A stretch of 64,000 nucleotides of DNA from Metabacillus fastidiosus NBRC 101226 (GTDB lineage Bacteria > Bacillota > Bacilli > Bacillales > Bacillaceae), in the NCBI RefSeq assembly GCF_001591625.1, contig NZ_BCVG01000006.1, positions 21,963-85,962 of the forward strand, read 5' to 3'. Below, one piece after another: positions 35,126 to 44,576 of this stretch. Every line of letters begins with the position of its first letter. Position 1 is the stretch's first letter. The position numbers and the translations under genes were made by a program. The notes beneath the pieces were generated by a model, which had not been told where the DNA came from, made no database searches, and saw nothing but the letters and a program-made list of their open reading frames with translations.

Positions 35126-35602
35126 ATGACCGAAAAGTTAATAGCAAACTTAGAAAAGCTGCTCGCTCTCCATCATCAGCTTTATAAAGTGGCCTTTCAA
35201 AAAACAGATCTTTTAAAGAAAAATGATATTGAAGCATTAAAAGAAACATTAAACTATGAACAAAAATTCGTCCAGGCAATCAATCAGATGGAAGCGGAAC
35301 GAATTGAGCTCACATCAAAATTTCTTGGACGAACAGATGAATTAACATTAACAGCTTGCATTGAAAAAGCAGACGCATCAGATAAAGAAAAGCTCCAAAA
35401 TATATATGATGAATTCAAAAAAGTGATGGACGACTTAAAAAATATAAATAATTTAAATAAACAGCTCACACAGCAGGCATTACAGTTAGTGTCTATCACA
35501 ATAAACACGATGATGCCGCAAGAAGGTGATCATAACTATCAAAAGCCGGATAACAAAAATGGACAAACAAAACGTCGCTCCATTTTTGACTCAAAAGCAT
35601 AA
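35126..35602 (+). CDS. flgN: Flagellar export chaperone FlgN
   Basis: About 158 residues, all helical, with heptad-like spacing throughout. The position between flgM and flgK and the N-terminal LEKLLALHHQLYKVAFQK identify FlgN, the chaperone for FlgK and FlgL. AGAGG lies upstream; a GTG at 35123 is a possible start one codon earlier. The C terminus is Asn/Lys-rich (NYQKPDNKNGQTKRRS) and likely disordered. Confidence 0.88.
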   Translation: MTEKLIANLEKLLALHHQLYKVAFQKTDLLKKNDIEALKETLNYEQKFVQAINQMEAERIELTSKFLGRTDELTLTACIEKADASDKEKLQNIYDEFKKVMDDLKNINNLNKQLTQQALQLVSITINTMMPQEGDHNYQKPDNKNGQTKRRSIFDSKA

Positions 35603-35614
35603 GGAGGGAAACAA

Positions 35615-37255
35615 ATGCGATCCACTTTTATGGGATTAGAAATTTCAAAGCGCGGGATGTTCACACAGCAGAGTGCGCTTCATACGACAGGGAATAATAT
35701 TTCGAACGTGAATACACCAGGGTATTCACGTCAGCGGATTAACTTTGAAGCGACAACGCCATACCCGTCTATTGGGATAAATCGTCCGCAAATACCGGGG
35801 CAAATGGGGACTGGGGTTGAAGCGGGAAGTGTGCAGCGGATAAGGGAAGGCTTTTTAGATGTTCAATATCGCCAAGAGAATAATAAATTAGGATATTGGG
35901 AATCAAGGGCCCAGGCATTGGAAAAGATGCAAGAGATTATGAATGAGCCATCAAAAGCCGGATTGTCAAAGACATTAGATGAATTTTGGCAATCATTTCA
36001 CGATTTAGCAGTTAATTCGATAAATGAAGGAGCGCGTTCAGTTGTTGCTGAACGTGGAGAAGCAGTGGCCCAGACTTTTAACTATCTTTCTACTTCATTA
36101 ACACAAGTACAGGGTGATTTGAAAAGCGAACTTAAAGTATCGGTTGATGAGATTAATTCCATTGCCAGTCAAATAAATAATATAAATAAACAAATTTCTG
36201 AAATTGAGCCTCACGGTTATTTACCTAATGAATTATATGATGAACGAGATCGGCTTTTAGATAAGTTATCAACTTTAGCAAATATTAAAGTAACGAATCA
36301 CTCTTCGGGTGGAAATTCCCTGAAAATTGCAGAAGGAACCGTTACTGTTGAATTTGTCGATAAAGACGGCAAATCGATAAAGGGTTTAGCCCCTTTTATA
36401 AATGGAGATACCACTAAAGGTCCGCTTGGAGTTCAAGAGTTTAAAATTGAATTCTCAGATAATGGCACAGATGTTTCAGAAGATGGTCGACTTGTAAAAG
36501 GTATTAAACTTAACAATGTAGATATAGATATCAACATATTTAGTAAAACTGGAAAGATAAGCAGTTTGATAGAATCCAATGGTTATTTTGACGGTACAGA
36601 TGAAAAAGGGATATATCCTGATATGTTGAGGGAATTAGACACTATGGCTTTCGAATTTGCTCTGCAATTTAACAAGGTTCATAATCAAGGGAAATATCTT
36701 GTTGATTCTGGTAATGGGGGCTTGAAGCTTAATGATCCTAATGATCCCAATACTCCACCAATTAATTTTTTCTCGTTTGGTTTGGATTCTAGTAATAAAG
36801 AAATATTTCCTGTAGCTAATGGCAATGTGAAAGGTGCAGCAGGTCTTATCCGAGTTTCTGAAAAAATTAAGGATTCACCCAACAATATTGCTGCCGCATC
36901 TGGAAGCGCAACCGAAGATGAAGTGGATAACGCTGATAATGCACTTGCACTGGCAGAAGTTAAAAATACAACTTTTAATATTGGAACTAGACACACAACA
37001 TTCCAGACGTACTATGAAGGGTTAATTGGAGGAATGGCTGTAAAGACACAGCAAGCGGAGCGTTTTACAGATAATACAATGATTTTGCGTGATTCCGTTG
37101 ACCAAAGAAGGCAATCAGTTAGTGCTGTATCATTGGATGAGGAAATGACGAATATGATTCAGTTCCAACATGCCTACAATGCATCAGCAAGAATGATTAC
37201 ATTACAAGATGAGGTTTTAGATAAAATTATTAATGGAATGGGAATGACAAGATAG
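35615..37255 (+). CDS. flgK: Flagellar hook-junction protein FlgK
   Basis: 546 residues. The N terminus has the flagellar rod/hook signature (GLEISKRGMFTQQSALHTTG, NISNVNTPGYSRQR). The C-terminal helix has the matching SAVSLDEEMTNMIQFQHAYNAS motif. The middle region is variable. FlgK is the first hook-filament junction protein. AAGGAGG lies before the ATG. flgL follows after 15 bases. Confidence 0.96.
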   Translation: MRSTFMGLEISKRGMFTQQSALHTTGNNISNVNTPGYSRQRINFEATTPYPSIGINRPQIPGQMGTGVEAGSVQRIREGFLDVQYRQENNKLGYWESRAQALEKMQEIMNEPSKAGLSKTLDEFWQSFHDLAVNSINEGARSVVAERGEAVAQTFNYLSTSLTQVQGDLKSELKVSVDEINSIASQINNINKQISEIEPHGYLPNELYDERDRLLDKLSTLANIKVTNHSSGGNSLKIAEGTVTVEFVDKDGKSIKGLAPFINGDTTKGPLGVQEFKIEFSDNGTDVSEDGRLVKGIKLNNVDIDINIFSKTGKISSLIESNGYFDGTDEKGIYPDMLRELDTMAFEFALQFNKVHNQGKYLVDSGNGGLKLNDPNDPNTPPINFFSFGLDSSNKEIFPVANGNVKGAAGLIRVSEKIKDSPNNIAAASGSATEDEVDNADNALALAEVKNTTFNIGTRHTTFQTYYEGLIGGMAVKTQQAERFTDNTMILRDSVDQRRQSVSAVSLDEEMTNMIQFQHAYNASARMITLQDEVLDKIINGMGMTR

Positions 37256-37270
37256 GTAGGTGGAAAATAA

Positions 37271-38176
37271 ATGCGTATTACACAAGGCATGCTTGCTAGT
37301 AATTCTTTAAGAAATTTGAGCAGCAGTTATGCAAATTTGAGTAAATATCAAGAGCAGCTTCATAGTGGAAAGAAAATTTCTCGACCATCAGATGACCCTG
37401 TTGTAGCTATTAAAGGGATGTTTTATCGGACTAATTTAACAGAAGTTGAGCAATATAAGCGTAATTTATCAGAAGCATATACGTGGATTGAGAATTCTGA
37501 GGCAGGGATTGAGCATACTACACAAGTTATACATCGTGTTAGAGAACTACTTGTTGCAGGAAAGAATGGAACTAATAGTGATGAGAGTAGAGGAGCAATT
37601 GCAACAGAAATTGAGCAACTTAGAGAGGATTTAATTGGAGTTGCTAACACACAAGTTGGCGGACGTTATATTTTTAATGGAGCTAATACCCTTAATCCCC
37701 CGATAAAGAAAAATGGAGGATCGACTGAGTTCTTTAAAGATAGGAACGGTAATGATCTACAACCAGCTGATTTTAATATTGAAGTTTCAAAAGGTGTTTC
37801 ACTAAAGGTAAATATTAATCCTAAGAATGTATTTGGAGAAGAGTTATTAGGTGACAATGGGACGCTTTCCAATATCATAAAAGCTTTTAAAGATAATAGC
37901 GGTGATCTTGATAAGCTATTAGGAGATTTAGATGCTTATTCTGAGAAAATATCTGCAGAACGTTCTGGATTAGGTGCTCGTTACAATCGTCTTGAATTGA
38001 TTGATGATCGTTTAGGGAATCAGGAAGTTATTGCAAACCGTATTCTATCTGAAAATGAAGATGTGGATATGGAACGTGCTATTACGAATTTAACTATACA
38101 AGAAAGCATTCATCGTGCATCGCTTGCAGCAAGTTCAAGAATTATTCAACCTACATTAATAGACTTTTTACGATAA
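37271..38176 (+). CDS. flgL: Flagellar hook-filament junction protein FlgL
   Basis: 301 residues with flagellin-like ends: MRITQGMLASNSLRNLSSSYANL at the N terminus with SGKKISRPSDDP, and DVDMERAITNLTIQESIHRASL at the C terminus. It forms the second junction ring between FlgK and the filament. GGTGG lies upstream. An internal terminator hairpin follows at once, separating it from yviE. Confidence 0.95.
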   Translation: MRITQGMLASNSLRNLSSSYANLSKYQEQLHSGKKISRPSDDPVVAIKGMFYRTNLTEVEQYKRNLSEAYTWIENSEAGIEHTTQVIHRVRELLVAGKNGTNSDESRGAIATEIEQLREDLIGVANTQVGGRYIFNGANTLNPPIKKNGGSTEFFKDRNGNDLQPADFNIEVSKGVSLKVNINPKNVFGEELLGDNGTLSNIIKAFKDNSGDLDKLLGDLDAYSEKISAERSGLGARYNRLELIDDRLGNQEVIANRILSENEDVDMERAITNLTIQESIHRASLAASSRIIQPTLIDFLR

Positions 38177-38202
38177 GCTATCTTTTTACGAAGATAGCTT
38201 TT
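38175..38202 (+). terminator. Terminator-like hairpin between flgL and yviE
   Basis: AAGCTATCTT / AAGATAGCTT, 10-bp perfect stem with a 6-base loop and TTTT tail, overlapping the flgL stop codon. It would lower transcription into yviE-fliW-csrA. Confidence 0.75.
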
Positions 38203-38222
38203 CTTGATAGGAGTGGATTATA

Positions 38223-38792
38223 ATGCAAATGCCTCAAATTAGATTAGATAGTCAATTTGCAAGAATAGGTATCCAAACGACAAATACTAGAACAGAGACA
38301 CAACAGCCTCAAGCTGATTTGTCAATTCAACAGCCAAAGGCAGATTTAACAATTGAAACTACTCCGTCAAAGTTAACAATTGACCAGACAGAGGCTTGGG
38401 CAGATATGGATCTTAAACATATTTCGCGACGAATTGAGGAAGCGGCACAGCAAGGGAAGCAGGATTTACTAGAAGGAATAGCAAGACGTGCACAGCAAGG
38501 TGATGAATTAATGAAGATTGAGAATAGTGGCAATCCACTTGCTGAGCAAGCAAAAACAAATAGTGTAAATCCGATGAAGGAATTCAATATTGGATTTATT
38601 CCATCAGCCGGTAGTGTGAAAATTCAATTTGAACCAGCGAAAGTGAATATAGATGTTAAGCGAAATGAACCTATAATAGAATCAAAACCAAATAAACCAA
38701 TTGTTGATTACTATCCAGGGAAAGTGGATATTAATTTAATTCAAAGAAACGAACTTGAAATTGATTTTATAAATGTGGATATAAAGGCATAA
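38223..38792 (+). CDS. yviE: YviE family protein (DUF6470)
   Basis: 189 residues. Extended N- and C-terminal parts are rich in alternating hydrophobic/polar repeats of the type QPxADLxIxxxP (QPQADLSIQQPKADLTIETT). The middle helical region (WADMDLKHISRRIEEAAQQG) is conserved in the family. Position between flgL and fliW as in B. subtilis. Function is not known. No signal peptide. TAGGAG lies 8 bases before the ATG. Confidence 0.85.
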   Translation: MQMPQIRLDSQFARIGIQTTNTRTETQQPQADLSIQQPKADLTIETTPSKLTIDQTEAWADMDLKHISRRIEEAAQQGKQDLLEGIARRAQQGDELMKIENSGNPLAEQAKTNSVNPMKEFNIGFIPSAGSVKIQFEPAKVNIDVKRNEPIIESKPNKPIVDYYPGKVDINLIQRNELEIDFINVDIKA

Positions 38793-38813
38793 TAGAAGGG
38801 AAGGTGAATAAAT

Positions 38814-39251
38814 ATGATGATTCAGACGAAGTATCATGGAGAAATTAGTATAGAAGAAAATGAAATTTTAAAATTTGAGCAAGGGATTCCCGGATTTAAT
38901 GATGAGAAAGATTTTATTCTGATCCCGCTTGAACAGGGCTCTCCCTTTTTAATATTACAATCAATGCAAACAGCAGAACTTGGATTTGTTGTCGTTAATC
39001 CATTTCAATTTACGGCGGATTATGAATTTGATTTATCGGAATCAGATAAAGAAATATTAGAAATCAAGAGTGAAAAAGATGTGGAAGTATATACAATTTT
39101 AACTGTAAAAGAACGTTTTGAAGAGACAACTGCAAATCTCCAAGCCCCACTTATTGTTAATCGTAACCAAAACAAAGCGAAACAAATCATTTTGAATGAG
39201 CAAAAATATTCAATAAAACATAATTTATTTGCTCAAACACAATTAAAATAA
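38814..39251 (+). CDS. fliW: Flagellar assembly factor FliW
   Basis: 145 residues with the FliW fold: YHGEISIEENEILKFEQGIPGF near the start and VVNPFQFTADYEFDLSE. FliW binds flagellin and CsrA; when flagellin is exported, FliW is freed to sequester CsrA and hag translation resumes. AAGGTG lies 7 bases before ATG 38814; the next codon is also ATG. csrA follows after 12 bases. Confidence 0.95.
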   Translation: MMIQTKYHGEISIEENEILKFEQGIPGFNDEKDFILIPLEQGSPFLILQSMQTAELGFVVVNPFQFTADYEFDLSESDKEILEIKSEKDVEVYTILTVKERFEETTANLQAPLIVNRNQNKAKQIILNEQKYSIKHNLFAQTQLK

Positions 39252-39263
39252 GGAGGTGGAAGC

Positions 39264-39497
39264 ATGCTAGTATTGACAAGAAAAACAAATGAAGCAATAC
39301 AGATTGGTGATGATATAGAAATTACTGTTCTATCCATTAGTGGTGACCAAGTTAAACTTGGTATTAGCGCACCAAAAAATATTGAAATACACAGAAAAGA
39401 AATTTATTTATCGATACAAGAATCTAATAATGAAGCGGCTTCTATCTCATTAAATCTACTTGATCAAATAAAGAAACAATCCCTAAACCTTAAGTAA
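39264..39497 (+). CDS. csrA: Carbon storage/translation regulator CsrA
   Basis: 77 residues. [20 protein letters not shown], then [17 protein letters not shown] with the RNA-binding GISAP and R44-type residues. It represses hag translation by binding the hag leader. TAAGGAGGTG 8 bases before the ATG. The terminator overlaps its last codons. Confidence 0.97.
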   Translation: MLVLTRKTNEAIQIGDDIEITVLSISGDQVKLGISAPKNIEIHRKEIYLSIQESNNEAASISLNLLDQIKKQSLNLK

Positions 39498-39514
39498 AAA
39501 GCTTGAGGTTTTTT
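39485..39514 (+). terminator. Rho-independent terminator after csrA
   Basis: AAACCTTAAG / CTTGAGGTTT stem with 7-base loop, then TTT, overlapping the csrA stop. Confidence 0.8.
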
Positions 39515-39573
39515 CGTGTTAATAAATAAAGAAAAAAATTATCAATTTAAATATAAAATAATTAAAAAACTAT

Positions 39574-39599
39574 TAAACAATTTTTTATACTGACGATAA
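39574..39599 (+). promoter_or_regulatory. SigD promoter of hag
   Basis: TAAA (39574), 14 bases, GACGATAA (39592), six of eight -10 matches, about 111 bases upstream of the flagellin start. Confidence 0.8.
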
Positions 39600-39661
39600 T
39601 AATAGTGTAAAGAAGAAACATTCTATACTAATAAATAAAGTGTTTTTTCTAACTAAACTTT

Positions 39662-39681
39662 CATTCACAAGGACGTGGATG
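39662..39681 (+). promoter_or_regulatory. CsrA-binding hairpin in the hag leader
   Basis: CATTCAC / GTGGATG forms a 7-bp stem (one T-G pair) with hexaloop AAGGAC. The GGA in a hexaloop is the canonical high-affinity CsrA site. Confidence 0.75.
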
Positions 39682-39691
39682 ATTTTAAAAC

Positions 39692-39701
39692 TCAAGGAGG
39701 A
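39692..39701 (+). promoter_or_regulatory. hag ribosome binding site, second CsrA site
   Basis: TCAAGGAGGA contains the Shine-Dalgarno AAGGAGG, 9 bases before the flagellin ATG, and a GGA that CsrA can cover, as in B. subtilis. Confidence 0.7.
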
Positions 39702-39709
39702 AATAAAAG

Positions 39710-41329
39710 ATGAGAATTAATCACAATATCGCGGCGTTAAACACACACCGCCAATTAAACACTGCATCTAGTGGACAAGCAAAATCTATGGAGAAATTAT
39801 CTTCAGGTCTTCGTATTAACCGTGCAGGAGACGATGCAGCAGGTCTTGCAATTTCTGAAAAAATGCGTGCACAAGTACGTGGTTTAGACCAAGCTTCTAA
39901 AAATGCTCAAGACGGTATCTCTTTAATCCAAACAGCTGAGGGTGCATTAAACGAAACTCACGACATCCTACAACGTGTGCGCGAACTTGCGGACCAATCT
40001 GCAAACGGGACTAACACAGCTGAAGACCGTAAAGCGATTCAAGACGAAGTAACACAATTAAAACAAGAAATCGATCGTATTGGTAATACAACTGAGTTCA
40101 ATACTCAAAAATTATTAAATGGTAACTTGAAATCTGCTGGCGGTGCTTCTGTTGGTCAAAACACAACAACTGGTACTAGCGTGGGTAAATTAGCAGCTGG
40201 GACAATTACTGTTTCTGCTACTCATACACTTTCATCATCTGCATTTTCAGCATCTTTCGTAGCTGAAACTATCAATGTTGATGGCACTGATATTACTGTA
40301 AACTGGCAGAACCTAAGTACAGAAGAGCGTAACATTATTAAAAGTGGTGCTAGCGCTGATGCTACTTCTCAACAAAAAGCACTTGATTTAATCGTTAGCA
40401 AGATTAACGAGGCTATCGATCAATCTGGCAGTGGTGTTGCTCACGTAAGTGGTTATAATACTGCTGGTGTAATTACACTAACTAGTGGTTCTGAAGGTAC
40501 AAATTCTAAAATTACAGCTGGATCAGCTGGAGTATTAAATGAATCTCTTGGTGGGGTAGGTACATCAACTACTGGAACGAACAATTATAATGGTACAACA
40601 GTTACAGCAGGAACTAGCTTTACTGCAGACATTAATGGTGTGACAATGGACGTTAAACTTACAGCTTCTATTACAAACGGAACGTCTTCTATGTCAGACG
40701 CAGCTACTGCGTTACAGTCTGCTATTAATACAGCTATTAAGAGTGCTAATACTACTGCAGGTGCTAGTTCTGTAGCAGATCCAGGATTTATTTCTGATGT
40801 AAGAGTAAATGTTACAGGCGATGGACGTTTTGAAATTATCAGTGAAACTGGTCCGATTAAATTATCTGATAAATCAGGAGAAACAGCAGTTAAGGACTTA
40901 GGATTATCAGCTGCTCAAACTGATGCATCAGCTAATGGTGGAATGACATTCCAAATTGGTGCAAATAAAGGACAAACAATCACTTTTGGTGTGAATGATA
41001 TGCGTTCAGCAGCATTAGGAATTTCAAGTGTTGATGTTTCTACGCAGGCTGGTGCGTCAAATGCACTTGAAAGCTTAGATAAAGCGATTAAATCTGTATC
41101 TTCTGAACGTGCAAAACTTGGTGCTGTTCAAAACCGTTTAGAGCATACAATTAATAACTTAAATACATCTTCTGAAAACTTAACTGCTGCCGAATCTCGT
41201 ATTCGTGACGTAGATATGGCGAAAGAAATGATGAATCAAACTAAGAATTCTATTCTTTCTCAAGCTGCACAGGCGATGTTAGCTCAAGCGAACCAACAAC
41301 CACAAGGTGTGCTACAATTATTACGTTAA
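39710..41329 (+). CDS. hag: Major flagellin Hag
   Basis: 539 residues. N-terminal D0/D1 helices ([35 protein letters not shown]) and C-terminal D1/D0 ([20 protein letters not shown], ending [10 protein letters not shown]). Between ~145 and ~430 is a Ser/Thr/Gly-rich variable region that would be surface exposed. This is the expected site for the O-linked nonulosonic acid made by the downstream island. Longer than B. subtilis Hag (~304 residues). The leader carries SigD and CsrA signals. It ends in a strong terminator. Confidence 0.98.
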   Translation: MRINHNIAALNTHRQLNTASSGQAKSMEKLSSGLRINRAGDDAAGLAISEKMRAQVRGLDQASKNAQDGISLIQTAEGALNETHDILQRVRELADQSANGTNTAEDRKAIQDEVTQLKQEIDRIGNTTEFNTQKLLNGNLKSAGGASVGQNTTTGTSVGKLAAGTITVSATHTLSSSAFSASFVAETINVDGTDITVNWQNLSTEERNIIKSGASADATSQQKALDLIVSKINEAIDQSGSGVAHVSGYNTAGVITLTSGSEGTNSKITAGSAGVLNESLGGVGTSTTGTNNYNGTTVTAGTSFTADINGVTMDVKLTASITNGTSSMSDAATALQSAINTAIKSANTTAGASSVADPGFISDVRVNVTGDGRFEIISETGPIKLSDKSGETAVKDLGLSAAQTDASANGGMTFQIGANKGQTITFGVNDMRSAALGISSVDVSTQAGASNALESLDKAIKSVSSERAKLGAVQNRLEHTINNLNTSSENLTAAESRIRDVDMAKEMMNQTKNSILSQAAQAMLAQANQQPQGVLQLLR

Positions 41330-41339
41330 TGATCAAAGT

Positions 41340-41372
41340 AAGAGGATCGAGGAATTTCCTCGGTCCTCTTTT
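41340..41372 (+). terminator. Rho-independent terminator after hag
   Basis: AGAGGATCGAGGAA / TTCCTCGGTCCTCT stem with T-rich end, 10 bases after the stop codon. Confidence 0.9.
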
Positions 41373-41407
41373 AGATTTAGTGAGAATATTTGATTTAATA
41401 TATTCGC

Positions 41408-41495
41408 CTCTGTCTTCTCCTTTACAGAGTCGCCAGTCGGCAACATTTCTCTATATATGCCAAATAGAAATGTATATCTTTTATATGAACTGGCG
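41408..41495. other. Cluster of inverted repeats between hag and maf
   Basis: CTCTGT (41408)/ACAGAG (41424); CGCCAGT (41431)/ACTGGCG (41489) enclosing ACATTTCT (41443)/AGAAATGT (41466). This lies in a 231-base stretch without a credible gene. It could be a structured leader of the glycosylation island or a small RNA. No known RNA family recognised. Confidence 0.4.
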
Positions 41496-41603
41496 TTTAA
41501 CTGTAACATTCAATTCAATAAACTTCTTCAAAAGGGATGAAAACGCATCCACTATACAATATATTAAAAATCAATTTCAATAAATGAGCTTAGAGGTGAT
41601 CAC

Positions 41604-43418
41604 ATGTTTATTAATAAAAATATTGATATTTTACAGAAAAATGAGATGCATTGGATTGGAAGTTTGACATCTTCCTCTATTACGCATGAATTCATCTCTT
41701 CGGAAAATTCTAGAATAGAGTATTTTAAAGATATGGTGGGAAAAGTTTATAAAATAGAAGATTTTTACGACAAATCATATGAAAGTAATTTATTGAAAAG
41801 AGAGATTGTTTTTGTAATAGGAATTAATTCTATTTATGAAATAAAGGAATTATATAACAAAGTAAATAAGGAGTCATGTTTGGTAGTTATAGAACCTAAT
41901 TTATCCTTTTTTAATCATGTTTTACATCATAAAAATTTAGATATTTTTCAAAATAAAAATGTTATCTTATTTTCAGATCATATAGAGCAGTTAAGTGATT
42001 TTCTTCGCAATTTCTTTTCTGGATATTCCTCAATTGCGTTAGCAAAAAATATTAATTTTTATCAGACGGATTATTATAGAAAATATGAATTGGGGACAGT
42101 CAAGGATGTTGTACAAATTATTAGGGAAGTAGTTAGGAATGTTATCTTGTCAATAGGAAATAGCATAGAAGATGGTTTAGACGGATTAAAGAATAATCTT
42201 AAGAATTTGAAATGGTTACAAAGATCAAAAGATACTGCTCAATTAAAAGATAAATTTAAAGGCAAGCCTGCTATTGTTGTATCAGCTGGTCCATCATTAA
42301 ATAAAAATATACAGGAACTAAAAAGAACTGCACATAAAGCAGTGATTATTGCAGTAGATACTATAGTTAATAAATTACTAATGGAAGGGATTACTCCTGA
42401 CTTTGTATGTTCTGTTGAACGAGGAAAAGAAACTTATGATTATTTTTATCAAGATGCTAATATTCCCGAAGAAGTAACATTAGTGGGTCCTCCATTGTTA
42501 GATTCTCGTGTTTTTTCAAGTTTTCAAGGAGATATTATTTTACCAATGAGGAAAGGAATTTCTGAATATAGTTGGTTACAAGGTATTCTAGGAATGCAAA
42601 ATGATAGTTTTATTGAAATGGGATCTTCCTGTGCGCATGTAGCATTTGGATTAGCGATGCATTTAGGTGCACAGCCTATTATTCTTGTTGGACAGGACTT
42701 AGCATTTGGTACTAATGAGGGTCAGTCTCATGCAGTAGGTACTATTTATGATGATAAACTTAATCTTAATGACAGCAAACGGTTATTTCAAGATTATGAA
42801 ATAGAAGGCTACTATGGTGGAGAAGTAAGAACAACTTTTATATGGGTATATTTTAAACAATGGTTTGAAGCACAAATTAGTAACCATCAATTATTTGTTA
42901 TTAATGCTACTGAAGGTGGCGCTAAAATTAATTCGACTGTGCAAAAGTCTTTAAAGGAAACGATAGATACTTACTGTTTGGAAGATATTGAATCACTAAA
43001 AGAAATAGTGAAAAATATTGATACCTATAATGTAGATAGAAATTGTATGAGAGATGCTTTTAGTGAAGAGCTAAAATACTTTAGTGTATTTAAGGAACAG
43101 TGTATAAAACAGTTAGAAAAAATTAAACAATTAAAAATTACTCATTCAAGTACAATGAAAAAGCTAACAAAGGTTGTAGAAGAATTGCAAAAAACGAATG
43201 TAATTATGAATGAGATATTAAAGCATGATTTATTAAAACATAATCTCCAATCTGTTGTTGTAAAAACTCTATGGGATATTAATAATATAGAACAGATTAT
43301 TAATACTAAAAATTTAATAAAGAATAGAGAGATTCAAATTAATATGCTAGCTCCAACTATTGTTTGTTTGGAGAAAATTGAAAAATATATAAAAGAAGCT
43401 TTAGAAAATGATATTTAA
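41604..43418 (+). CDS. maf: Maf flagellin glycosyltransferase (DUF115/motility accessory factor)
   Basis: 604 residues. The MAF_flag10 domain (~215-430) has KGKPAIVVSAGPSLNKN, AVDTIVNKLLMEGITPDFVCSVE and LVGQDLAFGTNEGQSHA. The N-terminal region and a helical C terminus flank it. Maf proteins transfer pseudaminic or legionaminic acid onto Ser/Thr of flagellin in the cytoplasm before export. The immediate legionaminic acid genes and upstream hag support this. AGAGGTGATC before the ATG. First gene of the island; a 147-base AT-rich gap follows. Confidence 0.9.
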   Translation: MFINKNIDILQKNEMHWIGSLTSSSITHEFISSENSRIEYFKDMVGKVYKIEDFYDKSYESNLLKREIVFVIGINSIYEIKELYNKVNKESCLVVIEPNLSFFNHVLHHKNLDIFQNKNVILFSDHIEQLSDFLRNFFSGYSSIALAKNINFYQTDYYRKYELGTVKDVVQIIREVVRNVILSIGNSIEDGLDGLKNNLKNLKWLQRSKDTAQLKDKFKGKPAIVVSAGPSLNKNIQELKRTAHKAVIIAVDTIVNKLLMEGITPDFVCSVERGKETYDYFYQDANIPEEVTLVGPPLLDSRVFSSFQGDIILPMRKGISEYSWLQGILGMQNDSFIEMGSSCAHVAFGLAMHLGAQPIILVGQDLAFGTNEGQSHAVGTIYDDKLNLNDSKRLFQDYEIEGYYGGEVRTTFIWVYFKQWFEAQISNHQLFVINATEGGAKINSTVQKSLKETIDTYCLEDIESLKEIVKNIDTYNVDRNCMRDAFSEELKYFSVFKEQCIKQLEKIKQLKITHSSTMKKLTKVVEELQKTNVIMNEILKHDLLKHNLQSVVVKTLWDINNIEQIINTKNLIKNREIQINMLAPTIVCLEKIEKYIKEALENDI

Positions 43419-43565
43419 TATACTAAGGGTATTCCAATTATTAAAAATACTTATGTTAATTTATATAATTAATTATTGATTATATAAAATGTTGATATAT
43501 TAAAATGTATAATTATTTTGAAATAGTAAATTTTTATAAATGATTCGGAAGGGGGAATTTTTAGG

Positions 43566-44576
43566 ATGGTTAGTAGTGCTTCAAAAGTATTAGTTACAGG
43601 AGCTGATGGTTTTATTGGCTCTCATTTAACTGAATCATTAGTAAGACAGGGCTATGATGTTCGTGCTTTTGTTTATTACAATTCCTTTAATTCGTGGGGA
43701 TGGCTTGATTCTACTGTAGAAGATGTAAAAAAAAATCTTGATGTATTTGCAGGTGATATTCGTGATCCATATGGTGTGAAAGAGGCAATGAAAGGGTGCG
43801 ATATAGTATTACACCTTGCTTCATTAATAGCGATTCCTTATTCATATCATTCACCAGAGACGTATGTGGATACAAATATAAAAGGAACGCTTAATGTACT
43901 ACAGGCGGCTCGTGATCTTGGTGTTTCAAAAGTTATTCATACGTCAACGAGTGAAGTGTATGGAACAGCTCAATATGTCCCGATTAATGAAGATCATCCG
44001 TTACAAGGTCAGTCACCATACTCTGCTTCTAAAATTGGAGCTGATCAAATGGCATTATCTTTTTATCGTTCATTTGAGACACCAGTTGCAGTTATTCGTC
44101 CATTTAATACATATGGACCTCGTCAATCTGCACGTGCAGTAATTCCAACTATAATTACACAATTAGCATCGGGTAAAGAAAAAATAAAACTTGGCGCGTT
44201 AAGCCCGACAAGAGATTTTAACTATATACAAGATACTGTAAGTGGATTTATCTCGATAATGAATAGTAATAGGTCTATTGGTGAAGTAATTAACATTGGG
44301 AGTAATTATGAAATTTCCATCGGTAAAACAGCAGAAGTAATTGCGGAAGTAATGAATAAAAAGATTGAAATTGAGACAGATGAAGTTCGTCTTCGTCCTG
44401 ATAAAAGTGAGGTAGAAAGACTTTGGGCAGACAATCAAAAAGCAAAAGGCTTACTTGATTGGGAGCCCTCATACGGTGGTTTAGAAGGCTTTAAACGCGG
44501 TATTAAAGAAACGGTAAATTGGTTTTCTGATCCAGTAAATTTATCTCAATATAAGGCAGATGTATATAATATATGA
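43566..44576 (+). CDS. legB: Nucleotide-sugar 4,6-dehydratase (LegB-like)
   Basis: 336 residues, extended SDR with GADGFIGSHLTESL, catalytic TSTSEVYG with YSASKIGAD (Y-x3-K), and RPFNTYGPRQS. The subgroup resembles LegB, which converts GDP-GlcNAc to the 4-keto-6-deoxy intermediate of legionaminic acid, more than PseB. GAAGGGGG lies about 10 bases before the ATG. Its stop overlaps the aminotransferase start (ATGA), so they are coupled. Confidence 0.88.
   Translation: MVSSASKVLVTGADGFIGSHLTESLVRQGYDVRAFVYYNSFNSWGWLDSTVEDVKKNLDVFAGDIRDPYGVKEAMKGCDIVLHLASLIAIPYSYHSPETYVDTNIKGTLNVLQAARDLGVSKVIHTSTSEVYGTAQYVPINEDHPLQGQSPYSASKIGADQMALSFYRSFETPVAVIRPFNTYGPRQSARAVIPTIITQLASGKEKIKLGALSPTRDFNYIQDTVSGFISIMNSNRSIGEVINIGSNYEISIGKTAEVIAEVMNKKIEIETDEVRLRPDKSEVERLWADNQKAKGLLDWEPSYGGLEGFKRGIKETVNWFSDPVNLSQYKADVYNI

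Noticed and set aside
41329..41583. Open frame of 84 codons right after hag
   Set aside because: It starts in the hag stop region, spans the hag terminator and has no ribosome binding site or recognisable protein pattern.
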